Source: JAUXEH01 sp965533275
GTDB lineage: Bacteria > Acidobacteriota > Aminicenantia > Aminicenantales > Aminicenantaceae
Assembly: GCA_965533275.1 (NCBI GenBank)
Contig: CBESWG010000005.1
Location: forward strand, 1 to 64,000
DNA: 64,000 bases
Direction: 5' to 3'
Shown: positions 27,168 through 36,735 of the stretch, piece by piece
Layout of the letters: each line of letters opens with the position of its first letter
How positions within the stretch are numbered: position 1 is the stretch's first letter
Notes under the pieces: model-generated
Told to the model about the DNA's origin: nothing
Seen by the model: only the letters and a program-made list of their open reading frames with translations
Database searches by the model: none
Made by a program: the position numbers and the translations under genes

Positions 27168-27250
27168 AGACCAACCACACAGCGCACGGCAAACCCATAG
27201 CGGTGTCCAAGCTCGAGAAAGAATTCGGTAGACGCCCGGGCCGTCGGTAG

Positions 27251-28069
27251 TCAATACAGAAAATTCGGGTACTTTGCCTTGAGCCGTTCGACCTCTGCCA
27301 GGAGCTTGTCCTTCCGCAGCAGGAGGCGCTCGATCTCCTTCTTCGTTAGATACTCACCCACAACATTCGTGATCGACTCGTAATCCAGAAGGGCCAGCCT
27401 TTCCACGAAGACCGCGGGAAGGGCCTGGATGGGCTCCTTAGTACTTTTCTTATCGGGCAGCAATATGAGTTTCTTTGTGGAACTGAATGCGCGCGAATGA
27501 TCGATGAGGTACATGCGCCAGTCATCCGTGATGATCATGTCCCCCTCGCTGCGGACCTCGTTCGCGACAAGGTTGTCCCAGGCAGTCCTCAGGTAGAGCG
27601 CTCTAAAGAAGTTTGTGCGCTGGTCAGCGGCTGAAGGGATGCTGGTTCCGGCTTCCTTAAGCTCCCGGAATACGGTCCCCTCCATCTCGAGGCTGACAGC
27701 CCCCCTTTTGTCCTTGTATCTTCTCTCTACCGTGGGCGGGATCATGTTCAAGCAAAGGAATTTGTCAATCTCATAGGCCGCGATCTCGCGCCTCCAGTAA
27801 TCCGGGTAGCCATCCGGCCGACCCGATACGTTCTTCCACCAGGCCCAGCATTCCTCTCCATCTTTGCCCAAGCGCAGGTGATGAGGCTTCGTGACGGCCA
27901 ACCGCTTCGGCAGGGGTTGGCTTCCCTTCAGGACAGCTGCCTCCGCCATAAACTGCTCCCACTTGGACCGTTCAGCCAGTTCTTTTTCAGTCAGCTGGGC
28001 AAAAACGGACAGATGGGAAACAGACAGAAACCCCAGAATAACGAACGACAGGACCAACGTTTTTCTCAT
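27251..28069 (-). CDS. Exported kinase-like (FAM20/PI3K-fold) protein, maybe inactive
   Basis: A 272-residue exported protein; GGAGGGTGGG precedes the ATG, and the signal peptide ends at FAQ-LTEK. From residue 60 on, the order of elements matches atypical kinases of the HipA/FAM20/phosphatidylinositol-kinase fold. These are a strand Lys (Lys79 in CWAWWKN), a helix Glu (Glu96 in YWRREIAAYEID), a hinge-like LEMEGTVF, a catalytic-loop region WDNLVANEVRSEGD (166-177) and a DFG-like IDHSRAF with Asp190. In active relatives I recall, the loop reads NxDRxxGN; here it reads NEVRSEGD, so the catalytic Asp and metal-binding Asn seem replaced (Val172, Asp177). It could be an inactive kinase or use shifted residues. 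Substrate unknown. Confidence 0.55.
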   Translation of the reverse strand: MRKTLVLSFVILGFLSVSHLSVFAQLTEKELAERSKWEQFMAEAAVLKGSQPLPKRLAVTKPHHLRLGKDGEECWAWWKNVSGRPDGYPDYWRREIAAYEIDKFLCLNMIPPTVERRYKDKRGAVSLEMEGTVFRELKEAGTSIPSAADQRTNFFRALYLRTAWDNLVANEVRSEGDMIITDDWRMYLIDHSRAFSSTKKLILLPDKKSTKEPIQALPAVFVERLALLDYESITNVVGEYLTKKEIERLLLRKDKLLAEVERLKAKYPNFLY

Positions 28070-28218
28070 CCCACCCTCCAGACAGAAAATGTTGGATATT
28101 CCCTCTCTATGTTAATATTCTACGCGGCCATCCCTCTTTGTCAAATGACTCAAATTGACCTTTCGATGAATTCTGTGATAGATGCTATGACAAAACAACT
28201 CTCTACAGGAGGGCGGTC

Positions 28219-29922
28219 ATGAGGCTCATCAGATATTTTTGCATAACACTACTCGTGTTCCTGCTGATATCATTCCTTGCATCAGCATCCCAGGAAGAAA
28301 TCTACTGGGGGGACGCGGTCCCGGAAAAATGGAACGGCGAATGGCCGGAAAATTTTCAGACCGTTCCCGAAAAGGCCGGCTTCGCAAAGACAACCTCAAG
28401 CTACCAAGTCCTGGAGTTCATCGACATGCTCAAGTGGAATTCCGAGAACGTCCACGTCTTCACCATGTTCACAAGCGAGATGCGCCGCCAGTGCCCCGTG
28501 GTGGTCTTGGCCAATCCCCGCATCACCTCTCCTCAAGAGGCACGAAAATCGGGCAAGCCCGTTATCTATCTGCAGGGCAACATCCACCCGCCAGAGGCCG
28601 AAGGCAAGGAAGCCCTGCTTCTGGTCATGCGGGACATCCTCCTCGGAGACAAGAAACACCTTCTCGACGATCAGATCATCCTCTGCGCACCGAATTTCAA
28701 TGTGGACGGCAACGACACCTGGGGGCTGCGGGACGGCACCCCGCATATCATCGGGACGCGCCAGAACGCCAAGGGATACGACCTCAACCGCGACGCCATC
28801 AAGCTCGAGACCACCAACGTCCAGGGCCTCTACAGTACGGTGCTCAACCGCTGGGACCCGACACTTATTTTCGATGCCCACGCCATGGGGAGGGTCCAGC
28901 ACGGCTATGCGATCGTGTATGCCACCTCCACCGTGCCGGCCGCCCATTCCGGCCCGCGTGGATACGTCTGGGACACACTCTTCCCGGCCATGCGTGAGGC
29001 CATCCGCACCAATTTTAAGATCGAGACCTTCAGCCACTGCCTGTTCCCGCGCAATGAGTGGCCGCCCAAGGTCTGGAGCCACGACCTGGCCTACTGGACG
29101 ACAGAAGGAAAATTCGTCACCGCCGCCTATGGACTGCGCAACCGCATGTCGATATTGGTGGAGACACCGGGCGATCCCTCATTCGAGCGGAAGATCTACG
29201 CCCACTACGCCCTGATCACGGAGCTCCTCGAATACACAAACCGAAACGGCAAAGAGATGCAGGAGATCTGCAAGTCTGCCGACCAGGAGGTCGTCGAAAA
29301 GGTCAGGACGAATGCAGCCTCCAGGGGACTCAAGAACTTCGTGGCGGGAAAATACGAATCCTGGGGGCAGGTCGAACTGCTGGCCTATCCGAAGAATGTG
29401 TATGAATATATCCCCGGGACGAGTGTGCAGCGTCCCAAGCCCGGCACCATTGATGGCCCTCCCCAGATCATCGAAGGCGTCGAACACCTCACCAAGCCCG
29501 TGGGAACCCGGGAAGCGACCATGCCCCGAGGCTATCTGATCCCGGCAGACATGGAGCAGATCGTGGACAAGCTCCGGCTCCAGAACATCGAGACTAAAGT
29601 CCTGAAAGAGTCTGTAACGGTGAGGGGCGAGGAATACGTCGTCGACGAGATCAAGACCGTTCAGCGCGGCGGATATGCCATGACGGAACTCGTAGGCGAG
29701 TTCGTCCGCTTCGAATCCAGGACATATCCGGCAGGGACCTACATGATCGACCTGGCCCAGCCGCTCGCCAACCTGGCCTTCTACTGCCTGGAACCAGAGG
29801 TCGGAGACGGTCTGGCCGGATGGGGCCTGTTCAATGATTTCCTCACGGGAAAAAGTGCGGGTGACGAGGGAGTGACCTTTCCGGTAGTAAAATACTTCGA
29901 GGTGATCGAGCCCCTCCACTAG
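28219..29922 (+). CDS. Exported M14 zinc carboxypeptidase-like protein (copy 1)
   Basis: A 567-residue exported metallopeptidase. AGGAGG precedes the ATG, and the signal peptide ends near LASASQ. The zinc site is H-x-x-E in GNIHPPEAEGKEALL (about residues 117-131), with the third ligand His in FDAHAMGRVQHGYAI. NFNVDGND and GYDLNRDAIK are the asparagine/arginine substrate-binding elements of M14, and NRMSILVETPG carries the likely catalytic Glu. The C-terminal 200 residues form an extra domain (PAGTYMIDLAQPLANLAFYC) shared with the paralog at 50454-52097. It probably trims peptides in the periplasm. The exact specificity is not readable. Upstream TTGACC at 28155 may be a -35 box. Confidence 0.88.
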   Translation: MRLIRYFCITLLVFLLISFLASASQEEIYWGDAVPEKWNGEWPENFQTVPEKAGFAKTTSSYQVLEFIDMLKWNSENVHVFTMFTSEMRRQCPVVVLANPRITSPQEARKSGKPVIYLQGNIHPPEAEGKEALLLVMRDILLGDKKHLLDDQIILCAPNFNVDGNDTWGLRDGTPHIIGTRQNAKGYDLNRDAIKLETTNVQGLYSTVLNRWDPTLIFDAHAMGRVQHGYAIVYATSTVPAAHSGPRGYVWDTLFPAMREAIRTNFKIETFSHCLFPRNEWPPKVWSHDLAYWTTEGKFVTAAYGLRNRMSILVETPGDPSFERKIYAHYALITELLEYTNRNGKEMQEICKSADQEVVEKVRTNAASRGLKNFVAGKYESWGQVELLAYPKNVYEYIPGTSVQRPKPGTIDGPPQIIEGVEHLTKPVGTREATMPRGYLIPADMEQIVDKLRLQNIETKVLKESVTVRGEEYVVDEIKTVQRGGYAMTELVGEFVRFESRTYPAGTYMIDLAQPLANLAFYCLEPEVGDGLAGWGLFNDFLTGKSAGDEGVTFPVVKYFEVIEPLH

Positions 29923-29981
29923 CGAAAGCGATCGATCGAAAACCTCGGACAGTGACGCTCTCTCCGCGTCTGTTCAGCGGA

Positions 29982-30566
29982 TCAGCGATATTTGGACCAG
30001 TCCGAATCCATATAGACGTGTTCCAGCTCCTTCCAGAAGTCTTTCATGTCCGCGGCCATGAGGACCATGTCCTGCGTGGTTCCAGTGAGGTCGTGGAGAT
30101 AGTCCGGCACCAGCAGTTCCTCCCGGAAGCCCAGCTTACGGCAAATGTTGCGCGCGGCGATCTGGGGCCGCAGCAGGCGCGTGACCAGCAGTTCCACGTT
30201 CTTATCCAGGGCCATGAGGTAGAGCTCGCGCATCATGACCAAGCCCAGTCCCTTATGACGGAAATTCTGGCTCACGATGACGCGGATCTCGCCCTGGTGC
30301 TCGCGCCAGGCGTCCGGGAAGATCTCCAGGGCCCCGGTGGCCACGACCCTATCATTTTCAAGGGCACCCCTGCGGAACAGGTATCCGCCTTTTGAGAGCT
30401 CGAGCCGCTGCTTGACCACATCCCGGTCTGTCACATCCACACGCAGGTAGCGGCGGTCTTCATCCGGCAGCGCTTGGTAGAAATCCATCAGAATATCCAG
30501 GTCTTCCCCGGTCTGATCCCTGATCAGGACTTTAGTGCCGTCTTTGAGAATCTCTGCTTTTTCCAT
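29982..30566 (-). CDS. GNAT-family N-acetyltransferase
   Basis: A 194-residue cytoplasmic acetyltransferase. The central GNAT core shows EIRVIVSQNFRHKGLGLVMM, where HKGLGLV is the acetyl-CoA pyrophosphate-binding R/Q-x-x-G-x-G/A variant. After it come ELLVTRLLRPQIAARNICRK and LGFREELLV, the usual last helix and strand. GAAGGAG precedes the ATG. The N-terminal part (GTKVLIRDQTGEDLDILMDF) matches GNATs related to acetyltransferase modules of protein acetylases. Substrate unknown. It is convergent with the M14 gene. Confidence 0.85.
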   Translation of the reverse strand: MEKAEILKDGTKVLIRDQTGEDLDILMDFYQALPDEDRRYLRVDVTDRDVVKQRLELSKGGYLFRRGALENDRVVATGALEIFPDAWREHQGEIRVIVSQNFRHKGLGLVMMRELYLMALDKNVELLVTRLLRPQIAARNICRKLGFREELLVPDYLHDLTGTTQDMVLMAADMKDFWKELEHVYMDSDWSKYR

Positions 30567-30721
30567 GGCAACTCCTTCGATAAGATTTATGATTCCGGTT
30601 AGAAAACGGGGCCGCTATGCTTGAGTGAATATTATGACTTGCTGTTACTAAACATACGGATTTCGTTGAGATTAGTCAAATCAACCCGAGGACATCGATC
30701 CAGGGTTGACTTTCACTATGT

Positions 30722-31795
30722 CTAGCCGATGACTCTGTATTTCACGATGCTGAGGAGTTCGTCCTCGTCAGACTCCTGGATGAAGATCCTGTCTCCGTGA
30801 GTGCCGACGATCCTCCCGCTCGTGTTCAGGTAGAAGGAATCCACATAAACGCCCTCCAGGTCGAAGACGTCAATGAGGTAGCCCTTTTCCTCGTCCCGGG
30901 TTGAGGTCCGCACCCAGATCGCGTCATCGACAACATACAGGGCGCTTATGTCGTTCAGGAAATCCGGTGGCGGCGGGCCCATCCTATTTCCCTCCCGGTC
31001 GTAGATGCCTCCCCATCTGTGGTCTTTAGGGGGCTTAACGCGCTTGTACGGGCGTTTGAATCTCCGGACAACCTCTTGTGATTCGATGTCATAGAGCTTG
31101 ACCAGATATTCTTCCGTATTGGTCAGAACCCAGAGTCGATCCTGCAAAAACGCACCAGTCAGGCGTCCCATCCCGGACATGGCTCCCCCCGAGATGAAGA
31201 ACTGGTAGGGCAGGGACAGATGTTCCTCCAGGCCCTCACCAGACTGGTCCATGGACACCAAGACATGCGGGGCATCGAAGACGCCTGGCTTGTCGGCCTG
31301 TTCCGGCGGCTCGTTCTTGATGAAATAGAGCCTACCGCCCGTCATGAACTTGAAGTCCATGAAGATGGGCGCATCGTGCAGGACCACCTCATCGAGGAGT
31401 TCCCCACCGAAATCATAGACAAGGAATTTATCGGGATTGGAGCCGATGACAAAAAGCTTGCCGTCATGGAAAGAATAGTCCCGCAGGTAGATCATCTCTC
31501 CTGGACCCTGCCCCTTCTTGAAGAAGTTATGGAGGAAATTACCGTCTTTGTCGAAACGCAGCATCAGGTCGCGGTCCGCCAGGAAGATCGAGCCGTCGGG
31601 GGCGACTTTCACATTGTGGGGATACTCGAAAAAGATATCTCCCCCCTCGTCCGTGATCCTCAGCTCCTCCCGTATCTCCAGGATCCGCCCGACATCGGGG
31701 TTCTTCGGCTTAGCCGGGTTTTCAATGAGTTCCTGAGCCAGTGCCGGAATCGAAAACAAGACCAGGATCCAGACGAACCATCCACAACTTTTCAT
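30722..31795 (-). CDS. Exported 6-bladed beta-propeller protein
   Basis: A 357-residue exported protein with signal MKSCGWFVWILVLFSIPALA. Repeats of the NHL/6-bladed type are visible: VKVAPDGSIFLADRDLMLRF, LHNFFKKGQGPGEMIYLRDY, KLFVIGSNPDKFLVYDFGGE, DRLWVLTNTEEYLVKLYD and LIDVFDLEGVYVDSFYLN. The GQGPGEM motif is characteristic of the large beta-propeller family expanded in Aminicenantes and Bacteroidota. Role unknown; ligand binding at the cell envelope is likely. GGGGGTG precedes the ATG. No operon partner is obvious. Confidence 0.82.
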   Translation of the reverse strand: MKSCGWFVWILVLFSIPALAQELIENPAKPKNPDVGRILEIREELRITDEGGDIFFEYPHNVKVAPDGSIFLADRDLMLRFDKDGNFLHNFFKKGQGPGEMIYLRDYSFHDGKLFVIGSNPDKFLVYDFGGELLDEVVLHDAPIFMDFKFMTGGRLYFIKNEPPEQADKPGVFDAPHVLVSMDQSGEGLEEHLSLPYQFFISGGAMSGMGRLTGAFLQDRLWVLTNTEEYLVKLYDIESQEVVRRFKRPYKRVKPPKDHRWGGIYDREGNRMGPPPPDFLNDISALYVVDDAIWVRTSTRDEEKGYLIDVFDLEGVYVDSFYLNTSGRIVGTHGDRIFIQESDEDELLSIVKYRVIG

Positions 31796-31861
31796 GTCAC
31801 ACCCCCGCTTTCACACAAATGATCCAAGCCTCACGGCCAATGTTGCCGTTACCCGCTCGCA

Positions 31862-31941
31862 TCACCGGCCCTCCGCATCAAAGACATCGACCTCCAGCTC
31901 CTTGACACCGGAGACACGCAGCACGACCAGGTCACTCAGTT
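31862..31941 (-). other. Coding-like tail in another frame past the PKD protein stop
   Basis: Overlapping the stop of the 1403-residue protein, a different frame stays open to a TGA at 31862-31864 and reads QLSDLVVLRVSGVKELEVDV then FDAEGR. This looks like protein and could mean a frameshift near the 3' end of the large gene or a remnant of another gene. Too short to decide. Confidence 0.2.
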
Positions 31942-34900
31942 GCCGACAGGAGAAGATCGCTGGCTTTCAGCACCGCTTTGTTCGACAGAAGTGACCACAT
32001 AGACATACTTCTTATCGACATCTAGGAAGCCGTCCACATAGGAAAGCGTACTCCCTGAGAGGGCTTTGATCATCTGGAAGCGATCATCCCCGGCAGAGGC
32101 TTCTTTCCGATACACGCGATATGCCACGACGTTCAGCCCGCTATTGCCCGGATGGGGCGCCCAGTTGATCGTGTGGAACGCCTCTTGCTTGAAGAGGCTG
32201 CGGTTAATCTCTCTCTTCAGGCTGACGTTGACGGGAGGGTGGAGGGTCCTGGCCAAAATCGACATTGCCTCAGTGTCTTTGAGGCCGTGATTATCCACCA
32301 CGGTCAATACTACTGTATACTCCCCCTTAGTTGTATAGGTATGCTTGTGATTAACACCCTGGCCGGCAGTGCCATCGCCGCAATCCCAGGCATAGGAAAC
32401 GATCCGACCATCGGGATCATAGGAAGCGGAGGCATCGAAGCTCACCTCGAGTGGGATGAGGCCCGAAATCGGCGTACATTCGAAAAGAGCCACAGGAGGG
32501 GCTTGCACATACACCCGGACCTCATCGGGCGCACTGTCCTCTCTCCCGTCATTCACGATCAGCTGCAGCATGTATTCTCCCCAGTGCTCGGGGAAAAAAC
32601 TGCAGAGCGCTGATTCACTATCATCGATCTCCGCATTGGATTCGGGGGGACGACTGAGAAAAGACCACCGATATGTCAGGGGATCGCCGTCCGGGTCATA
32701 TGAGGCCGATCCATCGAGGTACACTGTCTCGCCCAGGATGATGGATCTGTCCTCCCCGGCCACTGCCACGGGTGGCCGATTTCTCACGGTGATCAGTCCC
32801 GAAGTATCGGTCCCCAATGTCGCTTGTCTAATGAAGATCCTGGCCGTACCGCCGGCGTTGGCCGTGAAGGTCGCACTCCTGTAGTCCGGTGCTTCCCTCA
32901 GGTCGCCCACCACGATCCCGCCCGTAATATCGACCAGGCTCCAGCTGACCGCGACATTATCCACGTAGTTGCCGGGAGCATCGCGAGAGATGGCATAGGC
33001 CGTGAACCTCTGGCCGGTGGACAAAGACCGCGTGTCGACCTCGGCTCCCGAACCGTCGGATGCATCCTCGATGACGATCCCCACTGCGGCCCCGGCCGAC
33101 ACACTAAACGGGAGAGAGGTGACGCTCATGAGGCCGGGAGAGGTGGCCTGCAGCGTGTATCCTATCCCGACCAAGTTGATACTCAGGTCATCGAATACGG
33201 CGATTCCACTCAGGGCTGTCCTCAAAGACGTGCCGGACAAAGTTCCCCCTCCCGGGTTATTGTCTATGGCCAAAGACACACTTGTGGAATTATCGGAAGT
33301 GCAGATATTATTCCATTGATCCTGGACCTCCACTATAACAGGCGGGGCAATGGCCATGGCCGCCGAGGTGTCGGTCGGTTGTTGGCCGAAGACGAGATTA
33401 TCTAGCACTCCGGGAGAGACCAGGAGATCCAGATCATACGTAGGGCTGCCGTTGGAGTCGATGGTGCCGTCAGAAACATCGACGGTCGTAGTCTCGGCCA
33501 GATATGCGATCAGGGTGGCCGCTGCGACATCGCTCTCTCCATTGGTGAAGTTCACTGCAACCGCCGACCCGCCGTCTATTCCCTCGACGGTAGGGGCCGT
33601 CCCATCCGGTGCGATACCTGGCCCCGAAAAATTAAAGCTCTTCGGACCGCTGTAGCTCGTGGCCACGGTGTCGAACTGGTCGTAGGCCGTTATGGTGAGT
33701 TCATTGCTGGCACCGGCATCCATCGTAGCGCTGCCAGTGACCCTCAAGTAACTGGGGGCGCCTTCCTCGCTCCCCCAGGAGCCATGGGAGGGTTCTGGGA
33801 TGACATATTTCCGGACAAAGAAAACATCGAACCATCCGGCCGCCTGAGCGATAATAACCTCGACTTGACCGGCCCCAGCATGAGAGGAATCGGTGGCAGC
33901 CAGGACGACCTCATCCGCTTCTCCCTGGTTATAGATCCCTTCCAGGCTGCTGCCATAGACGCGGAGCTCCGACGTGTGGGGGATCCCCCCAAAGGGATGA
34001 TAGGAGTTCCCACCAGGAGCGGCGATGACCGTCGTGCGGGCATCCCTCACCAGAGCGGGGGCCGTGTAGTTCCCCCCTGCCACATAAAAGCCATAATAGG
34101 CCGAATCCCCTGTCCACCTCCCCAAGATCCCGTTGGTGGTGTTTATGGGATAGGAACCCGTCACCCCGAATGTGACCTTGGCGGCAAAATTCTGGATCAG
34201 CAGATTGGGGCTTCGGACCTTCCACCCCCCGGTAAAATTATCTCCCGTATCATAGGCAACCCTCTGGTTCACGGGATCATAGTAGGGATTGTAAACACTG
34301 GGTCCATGCCAGACCGTGGTGTGCCGGCCGATCTCATAGTCTGTCGAGGAATCGAAGCTGAAATCATCGAACCAATCGAACGTGGCCTTGCCGTTCGAGG
34401 AACTGACTGCCGAAGCATTGCCGTAGTAGAGATAGACATTCGAAAAGCCAGGGCTCGCGGGGAGGCTGTCGATCTCGACCCAGAATACAGCATCCGCGCC
34501 ATCGGTCTTCTCTTCGATCCAATAGTCGAACAAAACAGAGGCATCCACATTCGTGAAGCGGACATCCCCGAAATCGGCACGGCAGTTGCCATCCAGGTAC
34601 ACATCTTCCCCGCTGTCGGTGCCGCTGCCGTAGTGTACAACGAACCGGACAGCATAGTTCGTCAAAAGACCTGCTGTGGAACCGCTCAGCGAATGGCTCT
34701 TTCGATAGGACCAGGAGGGGCTGAACCAGGCGACTCTGAGCTGGCCATTTATTCTATCGATAGGGATATGATCATCCTCGATGCCGTTAATTGGAGCCGA
34801 ACGGATGCGGAGCGGCATGTCCGGCTCCCCTGTCTCAGCAAGGTCTTCGGGGATCATCAGGTTCTCAACAAGATGCGCTTTAACGGCTGCAGGTGCCTGA

Positions 34901-36147
34901 ATGCAGTTGCCGAAATCACGGGCCGGTAGCCAGTCGTCCTCCGCCGAACCATAGAGCCAGACCGACCATTCTTGGATACCCTGGCCCGAGCAATCGAGCC
35001 CCGGGGAACAGGTTGCCCTCAAGACAAAATGGCCTTCTTTCCCGGACTTTTCCCATTTCCAGGCATGCCATTCCGGATCCGAATGGATCACGGAGATCCC
35101 GCCCTTCTCCCCATACGCTCCCCAATAATTATCAGACAATGAATGCGGAGACACGTGCTGCTGATCGATGCCCAATCCCTGGACAGACGTCGTGTAGAGG
35201 GCCGCGGCATCTTCCGCTGCGGCCCAAAACACGGTGTCGAAGCCTGGGGCATAGGCCCCACGTAATTCTACGGAGGCCTGTAGTTCCCCAAGTGCCGAGA
35301 CCGGATGAGATCCCGATTCGGTCCCGGCTTGGGTGTCCAGCCTTATGCGCACGTCATGGCCATTCGGTGTGTAGTAAAAAGTATATGTCCTCTCGAGAGG
35401 AACCGTTTCGGAGAGGGGATTCTCAGGTGAATCAAGAATCGCGATGAGGGAGCGTACAGGGCCTCCGGATAACGAAAATCCCTCCGGGCTTATCTCTGGG
35501 TGGGCAGGAGCCGGACCGCCAGCAGGGGCAGTATCCCATGCCTCGAAATTGATCCCGGAGCCTTCCGTATCTATGAGAGTTTGACCCAGGGGAGGCTTCA
35601 AATAGTCGATACGTCCTTGGGCCCGGTTGATGCTGGCAACCTCATGTTCTATTCCCCCGATCTTATAAACCACCACCAGGTGATCCCCGGTGGGCCGGAG
35701 CTTGACTCCCCCATCCTGCCGATCCTCGTAGTAGCTGGGCGGGCGCTTGCTGCCGTTTTCAAGGGCATCAAAGTAAATGTAAAACGTTTTAATAGAGTCT
35801 CTGGACATGACGCCGGAGAGCCAGATCACCTCATTCGAGGCTGGCTCATACTGGGAGAGGACTTCTCTACATGGCCCTGTCTGGTCGACGACACAGACAG
35901 AATCTGCATCCAGAGTTCCCGGCACATCCCACACAGACAGTTGGGACTGCAGGTCGACAGCGAACGCGATCGCTTCGTCGTCCCTGGGGAGGCTTCCGCT
36001 GGCGACATCGATCCGGATGCGATAGTGCCAGTCGAGATCCCACCAAACGCCGGTCGAAGAACCGGGGGAAGCAGCAGTCTTGATCCACAGCAGGGCAGAT
36101 GCCACCAGAAGACCGCAAATTAGAAGCAGACGATACCGTGCTTTCAT
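31936..36147 (-). CDS. Giant exported DUF2341/PKD-repeat surface protein
   Basis: A 1403-residue exported protein. Residues 1-25 are a signal peptide. Residues about 35-200 are a first DUF2341-like jelly roll (WDLDWHYRIRIDVASGSLPR). A second, clearer DUF2341 domain runs from about 470 to 790 (WFSPSWSYRKSHSLSG, then FDYWIEEKTDGADAVFWVEI and SNVYLYYGNASA). From 800 to 1110 there are Ig/filamin-like repeats (VTGSATMDAGASNELTITAY). Two PKD domains follow near 1120 (PPVAVAGEDRSIILGETVYL) and 1220 (EVSFDASASYDPDGRIVSYA, WDCGDG). A final Fn3-like domain starts near 1300. There is no obvious anchor or sorting tail. Likely a cell-surface adhesin or polymer-binding protein. See 31862-31941 for a possible alternative 3' end. 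Confidence 0.85.
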   Translation of the reverse strand: MKARYRLLLICGLLVASALLWIKTAASPGSSTGVWWDLDWHYRIRIDVASGSLPRDDEAIAFAVDLQSQLSVWDVPGTLDADSVCVVDQTGPCREVLSQYEPASNEVIWLSGVMSRDSIKTFYIYFDALENGSKRPPSYYEDRQDGGVKLRPTGDHLVVVYKIGGIEHEVASINRAQGRIDYLKPPLGQTLIDTEGSGINFEAWDTAPAGGPAPAHPEISPEGFSLSGGPVRSLIAILDSPENPLSETVPLERTYTFYYTPNGHDVRIRLDTQAGTESGSHPVSALGELQASVELRGAYAPGFDTVFWAAAEDAAALYTTSVQGLGIDQQHVSPHSLSDNYWGAYGEKGGISVIHSDPEWHAWKWEKSGKEGHFVLRATCSPGLDCSGQGIQEWSVWLYGSAEDDWLPARDFGNCIQAPAAVKAHLVENLMIPEDLAETGEPDMPLRIRSAPINGIEDDHIPIDRINGQLRVAWFSPSWSYRKSHSLSGSTAGLLTNYAVRFVVHYGSGTDSGEDVYLDGNCRADFGDVRFTNVDASVLFDYWIEEKTDGADAVFWVEIDSLPASPGFSNVYLYYGNASAVSSSNGKATFDWFDDFSFDSSTDYEIGRHTTVWHGPSVYNPYYDPVNQRVAYDTGDNFTGGWKVRSPNLLIQNFAAKVTFGVTGSYPINTTNGILGRWTGDSAYYGFYVAGGNYTAPALVRDARTTVIAAPGGNSYHPFGGIPHTSELRVYGSSLEGIYNQGEADEVVLAATDSSHAGAGQVEVIIAQAAGWFDVFFVRKYVIPEPSHGSWGSEEGAPSYLRVTGSATMDAGASNELTITAYDQFDTVATSYSGPKSFNFSGPGIAPDGTAPTVEGIDGGSAVAVNFTNGESDVAAATLIAYLAETTTVDVSDGTIDSNGSPTYDLDLLVSPGVLDNLVFGQQPTDTSAAMAIAPPVIVEVQDQWNNICTSDNSTSVSLAIDNNPGGGTLSGTSLRTALSGIAVFDDLSINLVGIGYTLQATSPGLMSVTSLPFSVSAGAAVGIVIEDASDGSGAEVDTRSLSTGQRFTAYAISRDAPGNYVDNVAVSWSLVDITGGIVVGDLREAPDYRSATFTANAGGTARIFIRQATLGTDTSGLITVRNRPPVAVAGEDRSIILGETVYLDGSASYDPDGDPLTYRWSFLSRPPESNAEIDDSESALCSFFPEHWGEYMLQLIVNDGREDSAPDEVRVYVQAPPVALFECTPISGLIPLEVSFDASASYDPDGRIVSYAWDCGDGTAGQGVNHKHTYTTKGEYTVVLTVVDNHGLKDTEAMSILARTLHPPVNVSLKREINRSLFKQEAFHTINWAPHPGNSGLNVVAYRVYRKEASAGDDRFQMIKALSGSTLSYVDGFLDVDKKYVYVVTSVEQSGAESQRSSPVGN

Positions 36148-36183
36148 GCGCTCTACCCAGATGCTGGCAGCATCACCGATCGC

Positions 36184-36735
36184 CTAAAACACATAAGCTA
36201 TCCCTATCCCCGTATTCAGGCCGCCCAGCTCGATCTTTTCATCATACGGCTCGGCCGTGGCCTTGACGTAACGGACGAATACGTCAAAATGCACCTTCCG
36301 GCTCAAGAATATATTCAACCCTCCCTCGACATGCATTCCCAGAGCGGATCCTGAGGTGTCGCCGATCCTGGCTCGTTCCTTGTATTGATACGAACCCAGC
36401 CCGGCCCCGAGGTAGAGGGCAAAATTGCTGAAATTGAATGCCTTGTACCTCAATCCCAGGCTCAGCGGAACGATCGTCAGCTTGATCGTTTCCTCGGTGA
36501 GGGTCATGGTACCCTGATCCGAAAAATAGCTTATCTCTCCCCTGAGTTCGAGAGCTGGCAGGACATCGTAGGCCAGGTTGAAACCGAACATCAGGTCTCC
36601 CGAGCCATAGAGGTCTTTGAAGAGTGAATCCGTAACCGCATAGTAACTGAGTGTGCCCTCGACCTTAAGGGCCTGAGGGTACGAATACGAGACAAGGATA
36701 ATAACAGCAATCAGAAAAGTAATTTTTTTTAGCAT
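36184..36735 (-). CDS. Outer-membrane beta-barrel protein
   Basis: A 183-residue protein with signal MLKKITFLIAVIILVSYSYP and a mature part of alternating hydrophobic/polar strands (LELRGEISYFSDQGTMTLTE, FALYLGAGLGSYQYK, HVEGGLNIFLSRKVHFDVF), ending in GIGIAYVF. The terminal aromatic residue is the classic BAM recognition signal, which implies a Gram-negative envelope. It fits the OmpW/outer-membrane-protein beta-barrel class of about eight strands. It begins 37 bases before the large DUF2341 gene on the same strand, so the two are likely cotranscribed. Role unknown. Confidence 0.75.
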   Translation of the reverse strand: MLKKITFLIAVIILVSYSYPQALKVEGTLSYYAVTDSLFKDLYGSGDLMFGFNLAYDVLPALELRGEISYFSDQGTMTLTEETIKLTIVPLSLGLRYKAFNFSNFALYLGAGLGSYQYKERARIGDTSGSALGMHVEGGLNIFLSRKVHFDVFVRYVKATAEPYDEKIELGGLNTGIGIAYVF

